A stretch of DNA of 64,000 bases from Laccaria trichodermophora (GCA_018417955.1 JACTVC010000023.1:614762-678761); one strand, 5' to 3'. Positions 48,600 to 60,540 are shown, counted from the stretch's first letter. Notes: generated from the sequence alone by a model not told the origin. A program made the numbers and translations.

Positions 48600-49400
48600 G
48601 CAGTTGACATGTAAGTTCTCACTCAATTGTTTTGTTCTTAGGTTCTATCTAACGAGAATTACTTCGGGAATGACTTGCCAAGTTTACGAAACATGGTGTC
48701 CAACCCTGAAATTTTGGCGGTTGGTTTTGTGTGTGATTATGGTCCTTTACCAGATATTAAGGTTGACAGGTAAGTTCTTGCTCAATTTTAACGTTCTTGG
48801 GCTCTATCTGACCGAAATTCTTCCAGGAACTATCTCCCAAGTTTACGAAACATGGCGCCCAGTCTCCGAATTCTGAGGTTGGTTTTACAGGGGGAATATG
48901 GTTCATTACCTGAAATTAGGCCTGCCAAGTAAGTTCTTGCTCAATTTTAGTGTTCTTGGGCTCTATTTGATGGTGACTACTTCAGGAACGACCTCCCGAG
49001 TTTACGGAACATGCCGTTCAACCGTTCGAACTCGGTGCTTGCTCTTGTGGATCAATAAGGTCCGTCACCGGAAAATGAGGCTTAAAAGTAAGTTCTTACT
49101 CGAATTTTACGTTCTTGGGCTCTACCTGAGCGGAATTGCTCCAGGGACTATCCCCCCAGTTTACGAAATGTGGCACCCAACCGTTCAGATTCAGTGCTCG
49201 TTTTTGTGGGAAATACGATCCACTACCAAAAATGTAAGTTGGCTAGTAAGTTCTTCCTTGAATTTTATGTTCTTGGGCTCTACCTGACCGAAATCCTTCC
49301 AGAAACCACCTCTCCAGTTTACGAAACATGGCGCAGAATAGTTCAAACTCAGCACTCATTTTTGTTGAGAATACGGTCCAATACAACCAAATGGAAGTCG
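48600..49400 (-). repeat. Satellite array, five 159-bp units, inverted relative to 21960-23800
   Basis: GGGCTCTA-type phrases occur near 48640, 48798, 48958, 49117 and 49276, spacing 159-160. The units match the reverse complement of the array at 21960-23800, with the same AGTTTACGAAAC and GTTCTTGGGCTCTA blocks. Confidence 0.85.
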
Positions 49401-49718
49401 ACTATTTTTTAAGCACTGCCCATGGCTGCAATGTCTTTTGCCTACATGATGAACTATTAACTTGAAGGACAAGGTTGTAGAAGTAGAATACAGGACCGTC
49501 TCTTTCCCGAGAGAAGTAAGTAGGATTTGTATGGTACATTACTAAGCAATACAGAATTTAGATATTTAACTGTGGTGCTGAACCCGTAAAACCCGCCAAA
49601 CCCACCAGAACCCGTACCCTTACCCGCAGAAACCCGTACCCGTGGTTGAGGGTATGGGTTTCCAGGGGTAGGGGTACGGGTAAGGCCGAAAGTACCCGGG
49701 GGTTACCCATGACAATGC

Positions 49719-52700
49719 CTAGCTTTCTTCATGACTGCTTTCTTCATGACTGCTTTCTTCATGACTGCTTTCTTCATCTGCTGATTCATCATCTTCCATA
49801 GATGTCATCTTGGCAAGCACATGCTTGACATGGTAAACAAGCATAGTATGTATAAACCAATTGAAATTTTGAGATGTCATTCGCTTCAAAATAGATTCAT
49901 AACCAGCAAGCCATGCATTAAGCTGTTCACAGACTTGAGTGTTAAATTCTCTCCATTGAATAAGATTGCCATCCTCATCAATTGTTTCTCCCACAAGATT
50001 TGGTGCACTACCATCTTTTGGTGCAGGATTACACCATTTCCGACAAATTTCATCTGTGGCACGGTGATTGTTGTAGTGATATGTGTCAACAATAAAACGA
50101 GTTGTGTCTGTCCAGTCTTTCCATCTCTCACTTCCAACAGCTGTTTTGAAAACTTGACATGCTTTGTCAATGCATATATAAGAAGGTCGATCTTCCTTGT
50201 TGGGAAACAATTCATCAAGCCAATTAAGAATGTTAGTTGGAGATTCAGATTTTGGAAATTTGGTCCATGCAATGACAACTCCACATGGTGAACATGCTGT
50301 TTCAACACAATATGAGCGATTGGGTGAGAAATAGGTCTTTCGTTTTATTGTGGGTTGAGGATTTTCAGTCTCAACCTCATCATCATGTGGCCTCTGAATA
50401 GCAGCATCAGGGACATTTTGCCACTCTTGTCGTTCACCAGGACGTTGAAGAACACGCCGAATACCATTAATGGTGGCTTTACTGCGATCATGAATACTTT
50501 TCTTCCAGTCAGCAACATGTTCAGCACAAGCTTGTGTTCCTTGAATTTTGTCTTTAGAACAGCCAACCACACGACATTTATTTGCAAGTGAAGCTTCATG
50601 TGTTGCACAGAGTGCACCACCACGGGCATTGAGAAGGTCATTGGTGCAATCATCAAAAGCACAAATCTAAGCAGAGAATCAATATTAAATTACAACCAAA
50701 CTGAGTTGAATAAACAAACCTGTGGACCCATAACAACACCATCCAAAGTTAACATATTAACATCAAGTGTACCTGGAATGCGCTCTGTATCCTGCACTGT
50801 TCGTTTGAATGGTTTAGTACATTCAGAACAAGTATGTTCTCTTGCACCTGGTATTTCACCATTTTTACCAAGAACAGCAAATGCATGTTGAGTAAGGTCA
50901 TCAATAGCAATGTTAGGTTGGGTTTCATATGTAGTATTTGAAATTGAAGCCACTTCTCTAATAGAATGCTGCACAAAAGCTTGCCAAACTTGTTTTCGAC
51001 TGATTTTGAATGTGTTGTCAGAGTCAATAACTCCAAAGCTATTGTTCCAATACTGTGTATAGGTGTTTGCAGATGCATGAAATGAGTACATGCCATTCAA
51101 TAGTGCATTTGAAAAGACTGTGTCAACCCAAATATTGCTTCCAATTTGGAGGTATTTAGCCAAGTTCAGAAATATTTCTGTCTGACTGCCTCTATTATGA
51201 TGTATTTGATGGTCAGCATAATACATTGAGCGACATGTTGTACATTCTCCAGTCAATGCAGCAACATTCTTAAGAATTGAGGACCCTTTAATCAAAGTCA
51301 CCAAAGGTATATCACGTTGACGAGTATATACTCCAATGTGTCGAAATTTACATGAGGCAGTTGTACACTCCATGTCAATAGGACAAATCAGTTGAATGGG
51401 TTCAATTGCCTTTAGGGAAACTTTCTGTAACTTTTTGTTGAAAACACCTTGTTTATAAGGTGTAAGTCCAAGAAGCTCTGAAAATGCATCAAGTTTAAGA
51501 GCTAATGGGGTTTCCCATGAATTTGGTATAAATTCATTTGGTTGAAAAAGCATTGAGACATCTGAATCAAGTCGTTCATCTAATGCACGACCTAGTGATT
51601 TCATCCAACTTGATGCAATGATTTTCTTCTCATTTGGTAGCTTTGGATGCTTCTGACGTGCATGTAAATTGAGCAAGTCTGGATTCTCCACTAGTGAAAA
51701 AAAGACAAGCAGGACAGTTCCAAGTGAGATTTCAGGGTTGAATGTAGTCAAAATAAATTGACTAAAAGCCTGAAATGGGATATTAGGAAAGGGTGTTGTT
51801 GTTGACCCTGTGGCCAATACACAAGGAACAAATGCAAGCCATACAAGCAGCCAGCTTATTGGTGATGTAGCCAATGTATAAGATTTTAAGGAAAGTCCAG
51901 CAAGAAAAAGGACATTTATGAGTGCTGCTGCTGTTGGTCCAGTAGCTGATATGAAAAGTTGGAGTGCAAGACATAACAGCAGCCAGACTGAAGTTGAGAC
52001 AACCATCACATGAGGCTTCACTAAGTATCTGAAAAATTTCACAGTCAAAGATTAGATATCTATGTCCAAAAAATCACATATGTAACAATCTTATCCCAAC
52101 TTACTCATCTGATTTCTCTGACTTCTTCTTCTTCTTCTTCTTCTTATCCTTCTCCTTCTCCTTCTCCTTCTCCTTCTCCTTTCCAAGTCCCTTCGATGAG
52201 CTTTCAGCCACAGGTTCTTCAACAATCTTAGCCTTTCCCTTTAAAGGCTTCCCACCTTGTTCCATCCATTCTTTCAACATCTTAAGAGTAAACTTTGCCT
52301 CTATTCCCCAAAGCTCCATTGTGTCCTTGCTGTCAGCATCACCTTGCAGCCACTTGACCATTTCTGGAAAGTGCTGAGAAACTCTACTGAAGGTTGGACG
52401 CCAAACATTGCTCCACTGGCTTTTTCCAATAAAAAGCTCAGTAACCTGCTTCTCGGTAGGTGGTTTTTCAGGCCACTGCTTGACCTGGCACATGTCATTA
52501 AGAGCTTTGGTAACAGCAAGATAGCAAAGATATTGCTCTGGGAGTGACTTGGCAGCTGCTGTACGTGTATGGTTCATCGGAACCTTGAGAATATGGAGAA
52601 GACTCATTTCATATGCAGTGAAAGAAGTATCCTCAGCATCTGCAGTTGTAACTGCTTCAGCAGTTAATGGCTCAATTCTGCCAGTTTGGATGTCCCCAGA

Positions 52701-54285
52701 TGTAGATACTGAATGTGTGCGAGAGTGGGAACGAACAGGTGTGGAAGAACGAGAGGTAGATGGAACAGATCCACCTTGGAGTGAACGAGCATGGGAAGGA
52801 GCAATAGAGGAAAAGGAAATCCCAGGCTCAAAGGAACTCTAAAAAAAAGAAATCAATATTCTATAATATATCAGAATAGTAGATAACACTTACAACAAGA
52901 ATGTGAAGAGTTGCTTTCCCATCAGAATTGTTGAATAAAATACTGTCATTTATCTCAACTGCACTGTCATAGAGACCTTCAGCAACCCAAAGCCCATCCA
53001 AAGCATCATAAACAAGAATACGATTTCCTAAAGAAAGTTATATCATCAAATTTAGAACATTATATTTCATAAATAGCTTACGAGTGATGGGTGGCCAACG
53101 AACAGCTACTTCCTTCAGAACTGGCCCCAAGTTTAAGTTAACAGTGACAGGAACCTTTAGGCTAGGTTGCATCTTAGTGAAGTCAAGTTCAACAGGGTCC
53201 AAAGGTGATACGTAGATTTTCACAACACCCTTGACCTTTTCTACATTAGAAGAAATATGTAGTTCTTCATCGTCAACAGGGTTGTAATATTGACCCATAG
53301 CCCGATTCCGCAAGATGCCACCTGTAGCTCTAGAAGAACCCTCAGGACGAGGAGGGCTTTCCATGGTGACATCAGGCTCATTAGCAGGAGTTGAAGGTCT
53401 CTGGGTCATGATAGCAGTAGAGGTGGGAGTGGGCATATTTAAGTTAGCAGTGGTATCAGAACTCATAGTGGAAATAACAGCAGAAATAACAGAAACAGGA
53501 GCAGCAGAAACAGGAGCAGCAGAAACAGGAACAGGAGCAGGAACAGGAGCAGGAGCAGGAACAGGAACAGAAACAGCAGGAGCATGAACAGAAACAGCAG
53601 AGTCAGCAGAGTCAGCAGCAGAGACAGCAAGAGGAGCAGCAGATAATGAAGTGGAAGTAGAGGCTTTCCGTTCAGGTGGTGCAACTGAAATGCCTTGTTT
53701 GGAAAGAAGCTTCATGGTGCTTTAAATACTTTAATATCATAATTTTAATATCTGAAACTAAAAAAAAAACTCACTGAGTCTGGTGTTTGACTCGCTTGGC
53801 TTCTTCTGCTGCCACCTCTGCATTTTTCTGTGCACTTGTCTTGCATGCCTTTTTGCTAAAAATTTAATTGAGAATATGTCCATATAAATTCAAATAAATT
53901 CATACCCTTTGTTGGACCCCTTGTTCAAAATAACATCCTTCCCCCTCTTCCCTCCATGTCTGGGTTTATTGACAACCACCTCATCCTCTAGCTCGGCAAG
54001 AGCTTCTCCCTCTTCCTCCTCCCCCTCCCCCCCCTTCTGCCCATCCCCCTCCTCTCCCTCCTCCTCTCCCTCCTCCTCTCCCCCCTCCTCCTCCTCTACC
54101 TCCTCCTCTCCCCCCTCCTTCCTTCCCTCTCCCCTCTCTACCTCCAGATTAGCCTTGGATGCCTTCTTGTTTGAGTTAGATCTTAATCTCTTCTTAGGAG
54201 TCTGATCAGCAGCAGATCCCTGCCTCTTCCTGGCTGTAGAGGTGGCAGCTGAAGTAGATTTGGTGGTGGCTCTGGTGGTTGGCAT
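49719..54285 (-). CDS. CxC5-CxC6-KDZ transposase-family protein with long N-terminal extension
   Basis: KDZ (Kyakuja-Dileera-Zisupton) proteins are eukaryotic DNA-transposase relatives, abundant in agaricomycetes. Seven exons splice in one phase: 54285-53906, 53855-53775, 53719-53082, 53027-52894, 52838-52105, 52028-50720 and 50666-49719. They sum to 4224 nt, 1407 codons plus stop. N-terminus: basic Thr/Ser-rich (MPTTRATTKSTSAAT), then an acidic Glu/Gly run. Exons 3-5 give a Pro/Ala/Val-rich linker, an unknown conserved-looking domain (about 53250-52250) and a Lys/Glu run. Exon 6 opens with hydrophobic helices and carries CxC5 (LTPYKQGVFNKKLQ, cysteine pairs near 51370 and 51250). Exons 6-7 carry CxC6 (CTNDLL, CATHE, CRVVGC) and the KDZ core (YICIDKAC, RFIVDTYHYNNH, NTQVCEQLNAW), whose D, D and E could be catalytic. 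An alternative is two genes, the first stopping at 52101 if the 52029-52104 intron is retained. The true 3' end was displaced to 47761 by an insertion. Confidence 0.75.
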
Positions 54286-54539
54286 GGTGAAACAGTGAGC
54301 AGTGGTGGTGGTGATAGAACAAGATGCAATCTGCCTTAGAAGATGCCAGAAGGCCAGATATGGCAACCTTACACACACAACCAAATTTCGTGAAGGCCAC
54401 ACTTCAAAATTGCAAAAGTTTTCAAGTACAATCAATAGTACCTACGTAAACGAACCCAACTTAATGTAACTAACTATGTAATCTACATATGGGGTACTCA
54501 TATCAATACGAGGTGTCATTAAAAAGACAACGGGGACAG

Positions 54540-55310
54540 GCCTAGGGCTGCAAACGAGGTAAGCAAGAGGGGGGGTGATGACGACAGAGTGGGAAACGGC
54601 ATGGGCGCTGTCGCGTGCAAACAATATACATGGTATGGGCACCGCATTCGTGAAGTGATCCTGGGGCTGCAAACAAGGTAAGCAAGAGGGGGGGTGATGA
54701 CGACGGGGTGGGAAACAGCATGGGCGCTGTTGCATGCAAACAATGTACGTGGTATGGGCGCCGCATTCGCGCCGTAATCCTGGGGCTGGAAACGAGGTAA
54801 GCGAGAGGGGGGTGACGACGATGGGGTGGGTACTCACCATTTGACAGCACCCATGCCGTGGCATGGGCGCTGTCGCGTGCAAACGACGTACGTGGTGTGG
54901 GTGCCGCATTCATGTGGTATCCAGTGTAAGCCGTGAGTGTGTGCCGTGATCCTGTGGCTGCAAACGAGGTAAGCGAGAGGGGGGTGATGACGACGGGGTG
55001 GGCACTCACCATTTGACAGCGCCCATGCCGTGGCATGGGCGCTGTCGCGTGCAAACGACGTACGTGGTGTGGGTGCCGCATTCGTGTGGTATCCAGTGTG
55101 TGCCGTGATCCTGGAGCTGCAAATGAGGTAAGCAAAAGGGGGTGATGACGACGAGGTGGGCACTCACCATTTGACAGCGCCCACGCCGTGGCATGGGCGC
55201 TGTCGCGTGCAAACGACGTACATGGTGGGGGTGCCGCATTTGTGTGGTGTCCTGGCTCACCAATCCGACAGCGCCCACGACTGGGCGCTGTCCCTCGTTT
55301 CTTCGTTGGC
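54540..55310. repeat. CpG-rich tandem array with perfect palindromes
   Basis: Units beginning GGGCTGCAAAC.AGGTAAGC recur near 54543, 54663, 54783, 54955 and 55115, of 120-170 bases each. Later units contain GACAGCGCCCATGCC joined by GT to its exact complement (54850-54881, 55015-55046, 55174-55205). CpGs are abundant, unlike the flanking 10 kb. The 348-codon minus frame spanning it comes from the repeat and has no family motifs. Confidence 0.8.
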
Positions 55311-55769
55311 TTCGTTCTGCATGCCGCTTTGGTGGCTTGGTGACGTGGCGGCGAGAGGCATCGAGGATGACGTGGCGTGGCAACGAGAGGCGTCGAGAGG
55401 TGTTGAGAGTGACCGACACCACCGCCGACGTTGTGGAACGTCAGCGGTGGTGTGTCGGGGGTGGTAAAGGATGGGTGGTGGTGGTGGTGGAAGAGAACGG
55501 GATGGTCACGCAGGTGTGACCTGCTTGCAAACAACAAACGTGATGCTTTGGGGTGACGTTTGAACCTCACGGGTAAGTCACGTGACACAACCCCGCAGAC
55601 TGAACAAAATGCTCAATCCTTGTTTCGTCTAGGACTTAACTTTACTTACATCTAAGTACTACAAAATTACTAGTCTTTCAAATGCTATGTTTATATCACT
55701 GTTTTATGACATTTTCGCTTTTTTGTCTATTAATAATTAATAACAACAGTCAATCTATTAATGTTCCAT
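55311..55769. other. Spacer, no gene
   Basis: GC-rich to about 55570, then abruptly AT-rich. No conserved frame. Confidence 0.4.
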
Positions 55770-55995
55770 TCAGTGGAGTCCAGTGGAGTCCACTGGACTC
55801 CACTGGACTTTGACTGGACTCTGAAAAGTGGCTTGCAGTCCAGTGGGAGTCCAGTGGACTGGACTGGACTGGACTCCAGTGGACTGGGCATTCTGCCAGC
55901 CAATCTGGCCTGGTAAGAGGGCCACTGGAATCCACTGGAGTCCAGTGGAGTCCAGTGGAGTCCATATGGATTACGTGGGGGAGGGTAAAGACCTC
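55770..55995 (-). repeat. Minisatellite, TGGACTCC family, inverted
   Basis: AGTCCAGTGGAGTCC units on the plus strand. The right edge (CCATATGGATTACGTGGGGGA) is the complement of the left edge of the 47105 array. TCTACACCAGTGCC just beyond it (about 55998) recurs near 59540, so the flanks of these arrays are also shared. Confidence 0.75.
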
Positions 55996-57014
55996 CCATC
56001 TACACCAGTGCCCGCTTGAATTTTCAATGTACTCATTCGCAGGTACATGGCCATCATGGTACGCCGTGTTGAACAAGAGGTGTCAGATCTACTGATCCCG
56101 GCCGTCAGATCCGGCTCTGGCAAGGCTCTGGTGTCATGTCTGGGCCCGGTTATCATGGTTGTGGGAGTATAAAAGGAAAGAGAGAAAGAGAAAAAGGAGG
56201 GATTTCTAGACTTCTTGGTATGCTTGGGATTGATAAAATTTTCAAAAAATGACCACAGCCTATAATGACTGTTATATCACTTTTCCAGAATACTTCTGAG
56301 AGTGAAAAATAAAACCATGAAGACTTTTTAGCATTCTGACCCCCAAAACAAATTCAAAACATCAAGAGATCCTGACTCTTACAATCCCTTCAACTGCATG
56401 AACCACAGGCATTTATGTATGCACTGATCCTTCCTAATTATCCCTCCACATCTTTCTTTTTCACACTTCCAACAATTCATTCTGCACATCTTAGACCAAT
56501 TTCCTGTGTTGATTTTCTAGTTTTTTGTTGGGCATCTAGTTTCTGTGTCTGCCCAATGTATTATTTCCATTAGGAGATACACTTGGTCCTGCAACAGGTG
56601 TAGATGTATATTATAGAGCATCAGGGCCTCATTTCTTGGTTTTGATCAGGAGAATGACTGCTAGTTGCTTTCCTGGTATTGGGGGGGCTGGGCCACTGAT
56701 ATAGTTGTGGTCATGAAGCTATAGTTTTTTTTTAAGATTTATCAATTTGAGCTTCAACTTCTTTGTATTGAGATCTGGCTGGAATTGTGTTGCAACATTT
56801 AACTTCCAGGTTGCATAACATTCAGTCAGAGTCATTCCTCAAGCTAAAATTACCGTCAATAAATGACATTTTTTATAACAAGGGATGATGCAGTACACAA
56901 TGTTGTGGAGGGAAAGATGTCAAAAATGTCGAAAATTCAAAGGACAGGACAAGACAGGGGCATGAGAACCATTTACCAAATTAAGGCAATTCTCAATGCA
57001 GAAATCATAGCAGC
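55996..57014. other. CpG-poor spacer, no gene
   Basis: About 1 kb of AT-rich sequence with only short frames and no match elsewhere in the window. Confidence 0.4.
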
Positions 57015-57185
57015 TGGTGTACTTTACCCTCCCCCATGGATTCCAGATGGAGTCCACATGGACTCCATCCAGGGAAGACCTCACCCTACATCTTTGTTGA
57101 AAATCCATCTGGACTCCACATGGACTCCACCTGGAATCCACCTGGAATCCAAGTGGCCTCCACATGGATTTTTAATCAGAGTTCC
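57015..57185 (+). repeat. Minisatellite, TCCACATGGACTCCA variant
   Basis: Units TCCA.ATGGACTCCA and CCACCTGGAATCCA follow a left edge TACTTTACCCTCCCCCATGG that resembles those at 47093 and 55990 (inverted). Same family. Confidence 0.7.
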
Positions 57186-57334
57186 AACATGGACTCTGCC
57201 TTAGACAAATTCTAAAAAATCCCAACTTCAGCCATATGTCATATGACTTAATCTAACTCAGACAAGAATTCCTTATGATATTTCCATTTGAGCAAAGAAA
57301 GTTCAAGTGCATTTATTAAATGGAACTACATAAA

Positions 57335-57520
57335 TGTGAAAGGGAAAGGGGAGGGGGTGGTGAGGGAAGTGGTAGGGAGAGGGAGTGGTAGAGTGATGGA
57401 GGGGGGAGGGGGGGGAAGGGAGTGATGGAGGGAGGAGAGAGGGGAAAGGGGTGATGGAGGGGAGAGAGAGGGGAAGGGAGTCATGGAGGGAGTGTGATGG
57501 AGGGAGGGGGTACTCACCAT
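57335..57520 (+). repeat. Polypurine tract, second copy
   Basis: GGGAGAGGGAGTGG-type sequence, almost pure purine, related in composition and in the GGAGTGATGGAGGG unit to 5340-5625. Confidence 0.65.
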
Positions 57521-57569
57521 GGAAGTGGGCGCATTGTGCAAATCAAAAATAGGATCTTAAGACTCACCA

Positions 57570-57993
57570 ACATCAACATCTGGGGCCATCTTGTGTCAAA
57601 TCCCATGGCAGATCATTATACAAAATGAAATTTCATGATAGCAGATCTGATCACCATAAAACCTTCTTCCTTGCCAACCACCAAGATGAGACAACCTTAA
57701 CTGCTTTGAAAACCTATCGAAGCGAAAGTGAAAAGGTCACTGAAAAGCTCATGGTTTTCATCAGAGTCAATAACACACCAGAATTCAAAGGCAAGCTATG
57801 GGCCGAATACTTTCATGAGACTGGACTCATCATGCTACCAACCCCTCCCTATTCCTCCTCCTCAAATGGTACTGCGGAACGCTCTATTGGGGTGACGACT
57901 GGCACTGTACGAATCATGCTCTTGGATGCTGGAATGTCAGCAAAATGGTGGGCTGAGGCATGGGCATTCGTGGATTACACTAACTCACAATAA
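57570..57993 (+). pseudogene. Copia retrotransposon integrase fragment
   Basis: The open stretch from about 57625 encodes part of a Ty1/copia integrase core: F.RVNNTPEFKGKLW (second catalytic Asp replaced by Asn or lost), PPYSSSSNGTAERSIG (containing the catalytic Glu region), and KWWAEAW before YTNSQ and a stop at 57991. GAG, protease, the reverse transcriptase part and LTRs are absent. A dead scrap. Confidence 0.85.
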
Positions 57994-58789
57994 AGAATGT
58001 CACATGGTTCTTTTTACAAAGTTGGCACTATAACACAAGAACAAAACATTTTGAGAACTATGCTCTGGTGTATGAAACATAGCTAACATAGTGTAGATTG
58101 TGCATACCAAGTCTGGGGATGAACAATTGAAAACTCAGGATAAGGCAGGGAATTGACTGTGACAAGTGCCAAAAATGGGATGGGAAATTCTGAATGACTG
58201 CAATCTACTGGAAGCAATATACAACTTGAGGAAGAGATATTTCGAACACTGGGTCTCCCTGCTATTGTAATGAGCTTCATAGGGTTTCTGGGCCAGAAAG
58301 TTTATATCCTCCTCTAAAAGGTCAATTTGAACTTGTTTTTCATTTTATGTATTTTTCACTCAATATATTTGTTGGATTGAGGTGAAATGACTCCCCATCA
58401 ATGTTTGTAGTGTGTATAATACAAAGGTAGGTAGAAATGTCAAAATGAACATTGCATGATGTCTGTAGAAGCTAACTCTTAGAGTTTTTCTGGAAGTAAA
58501 AAAGTATCTACAACATTGGTCCTTCTTTTATGAAAGAAGAATAAATGCTACCATCCTTTTGAATTGACCAATGGAGACTCAGAATGTCTTTTAAATAATG
58601 CCTGAGATATAGCATGATAGCAAATAAATTTGCACTGGGTACAACTTGAAAAGTCCTCAATAAAAGTACATTTTGGAAGGTGGGTGTTTTTTGATCCTGG
58701 CCTTCAACCTCCCTTCACTGAACTGACCAAGCACCTTTCTAGCAACTCCTTCCTTCCCCTACTCCCTCACTTTTTTTCCTGCTAACTGA
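57994..58789. other. CpG-poor spacer, no gene
   Basis: AT-rich, short frames only, nothing recognised. Confidence 0.4.
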
Positions 58790-59560
58790 CCCAATAATTG
58801 CATCATGAAACACCCCATCTTGATAACATTGGGCCTTCCACCCCCTCCACCTGCTTTTTCCCTCCAAGTGGCCACCCACACCATCAAGCACAAACATATA
58901 CCAGCATCATCATCATCATCATCAACAAACAAGGATCTCAATCAAGCTTAATACCCAGAACTCTGGGATACATCCACCATGACAAACACATGGCTATCTG
59001 CTCTTTTTTTTTTTTGTCTTGTGTATATATACCATTCCCTTTTCCATTGCCATCCCTCCCCTTTGCCATCCATGCCTCTTCAACACCCACCCCTTTACAA
59101 CTTGACTTGACATTTCTAATGTGATACCTTGTCTTATTACACACAACATACATGTATTTATATATACCATTAGATATCTGACTTCTTCATGCTTCATTTG
59201 ATTCCACCTTCCACCCTTTGGACTTCTGAACTTCTGAACTCTTTGTAGGTATGCCAACACCTGGGATTGAGGGGACAGTTTATGTATTTATTATAAATAA
59301 AACTAGACACATTTTTTGGCCATGGTCCACTCATTCAGCCAACCTAAATCCTAAATACACCCAGCAAATCTGAATTGTTATACCTGTTGTTCACATCCAG
59401 TCTGCCACAGCAAAAATAGCAATGAAAAAGAAACAATAGTGATGTTGATGACATGCAGTTCTTGGGGAATTGAACCCACTTGATACAGGCCCCACTTGAT
59501 CACCGCAAGTCTCATCAAGTTTTGAAAGTGGGTGTTTTTCCAATCTACACCAGTGCCTGC
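58790..59560 (+). repeat. CpG-decayed copy of 46320-47100
   Basis: The same ordered landmarks as at 46320-47100 are present: ATCATCATCATCATC, CTGGGATACATCCACCA, TGATACCTTGTCTTATTACAC, GATTGAGGGGACAGTTTAT, GGGGAATTGAACCCA. Where the other copy has CG, this one has TG or CA. No part of the membrane-protein gene itself is present. Confidence 0.75.
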
Positions 59561-59587
59561 TATCACAAGTATACATAGATGTCACTA

Positions 59588-59730
59588 TAATACCATAACA
59601 ATAGAAATTGACAATTGTCCCAATAAGTCATAAGGCTACCCCAATGGGCCCAATACACATGGACACTATGGGTCCATACCTGGGGCCCATTGTCGTATCC
59701 AGCATATGGGATGAATGTGTGGCCCAATGG
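59588..59730 (+). repeat. Dispersed repeat, copy 1 (GGGCCCAAT type)
   Basis: ACCATAACAATAGAAATTGA through CCCCAATGGGCCCAAT at 59592-59653 recurs almost identically at 61950-62010. GGCCCAAT motifs continue for about 80 bases. Confidence 0.7.
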
Positions 59731-60149
59731 GTATCCATCACATGTACATATTGCCATAATCCATGGTGCCATAGGTAGCCAAAGTATAATCTACAGTATA
59801 GCCCAATGTTGGGCCTCATGTGCTCAAACTTAGACCATGTCAAAACAGCTGTGCAAGCTGACAATGGTTTGACAGCCATAAGGCCTCTGGGGAGTTGTGA
59901 ATACTGACAAAGGTATCTGCTTCATAGCGTTCATAGCTCTGCAAATACTGAAAAACATATGCAGGCCAAAGTATCTGCAAAACTGTAAGAGCTCCGCTGT
60001 CATTCTGTGGCCGTCAATTCAAAAGCCATGGAATCAAGGACCACTGATGGCGGTTGTGGCCGTCATGTCACCCCAATGAAGCACTTCAACCTCCAGACTC
60101 ATACCCCCTTGTAATTCCAATTCACAACAATTTGTAATATATGTATGTA
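59731..60149. other. Spacer, no gene
   Basis: Short frames only. Confidence 0.35.
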
Positions 60150-60540
60150 AAACTATGGAGTGTAATCAAAACCATCCTCACAATCCAAGCTTTCACCAGA
60201 GCTCTTGAATTGAACAGCTAAACTCACGGCATTTGACTGAAGTTGAACAGCACAGATGTCAAGCCAAAAGTCACTTGCCCTATTCCACACTTCCTTGTAT
60301 TCCCTATACAAGACCTTATATGCCATCCTGGCGTACACCAGAGGGTGAGTGACACCTTCAAAGAGTAATCAATGGAATAAATGGACATATGTCTGAATTT
60401 ACCATCTGTTGCTGCCACTGTTTGGAAATCGAGTCCACAGATGCGGTCCCAGCCAAATGGACAATGGAGTATTTGAGGTGAGATCCTCCAGATTCAGCCA
60501 AGCATCATTGATGTCTGAAAATGGAAGGTTGAAATTTAAG
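60150..60540 (-). pseudogene. Unidentified coding remnant
   Basis: From about 60350 down, the minus strand reads VTHPLVYARMAYKVLYREYK... to a stop at 60153. An upstream stretch, ATDGKFRHMSIYSIDYSLK (about 60420-60365), is in another phase, so an intron or a frameshift intervenes. It looks protein-like (aromatic and charged residues well spaced), but I do not recognise it. Confidence 0.35.

Larger units (their letters stand above)
47908..49714. mobile_element. 1.8-kb TIR element inserted in the KDZ gene
   Basis: The ends read TGTCACGGGT and ACCCATGACA (inverted, one mismatch), flanked by AT on both sides. Subterminal regions at both ends are made of GGGTACGGGTA-like and ACCCGTACCC-like units. 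The body holds a foldback (48255-48504) and five satellite units (48600-49400) but no transposase frame. Superfamily is uncertain. The GGGTACCCG-rich ends recall some hAT elements, but I see no 8-bp target duplication. Confidence 0.7.

Noticed and set aside
48598..49412. Repeated peptides LGLYLTEI.PGT..VYETWR in short frames
   Set aside because: These are translations of 159-bp satellite units. Stops and phase shifts occur in nearly every unit and the same occurs at 22-23.8 kb.
54542..55588. 348-codon minus-strand frame
   Set aside because: Comes from the tandem array. The product repeats with the DNA unit and has no family motif.
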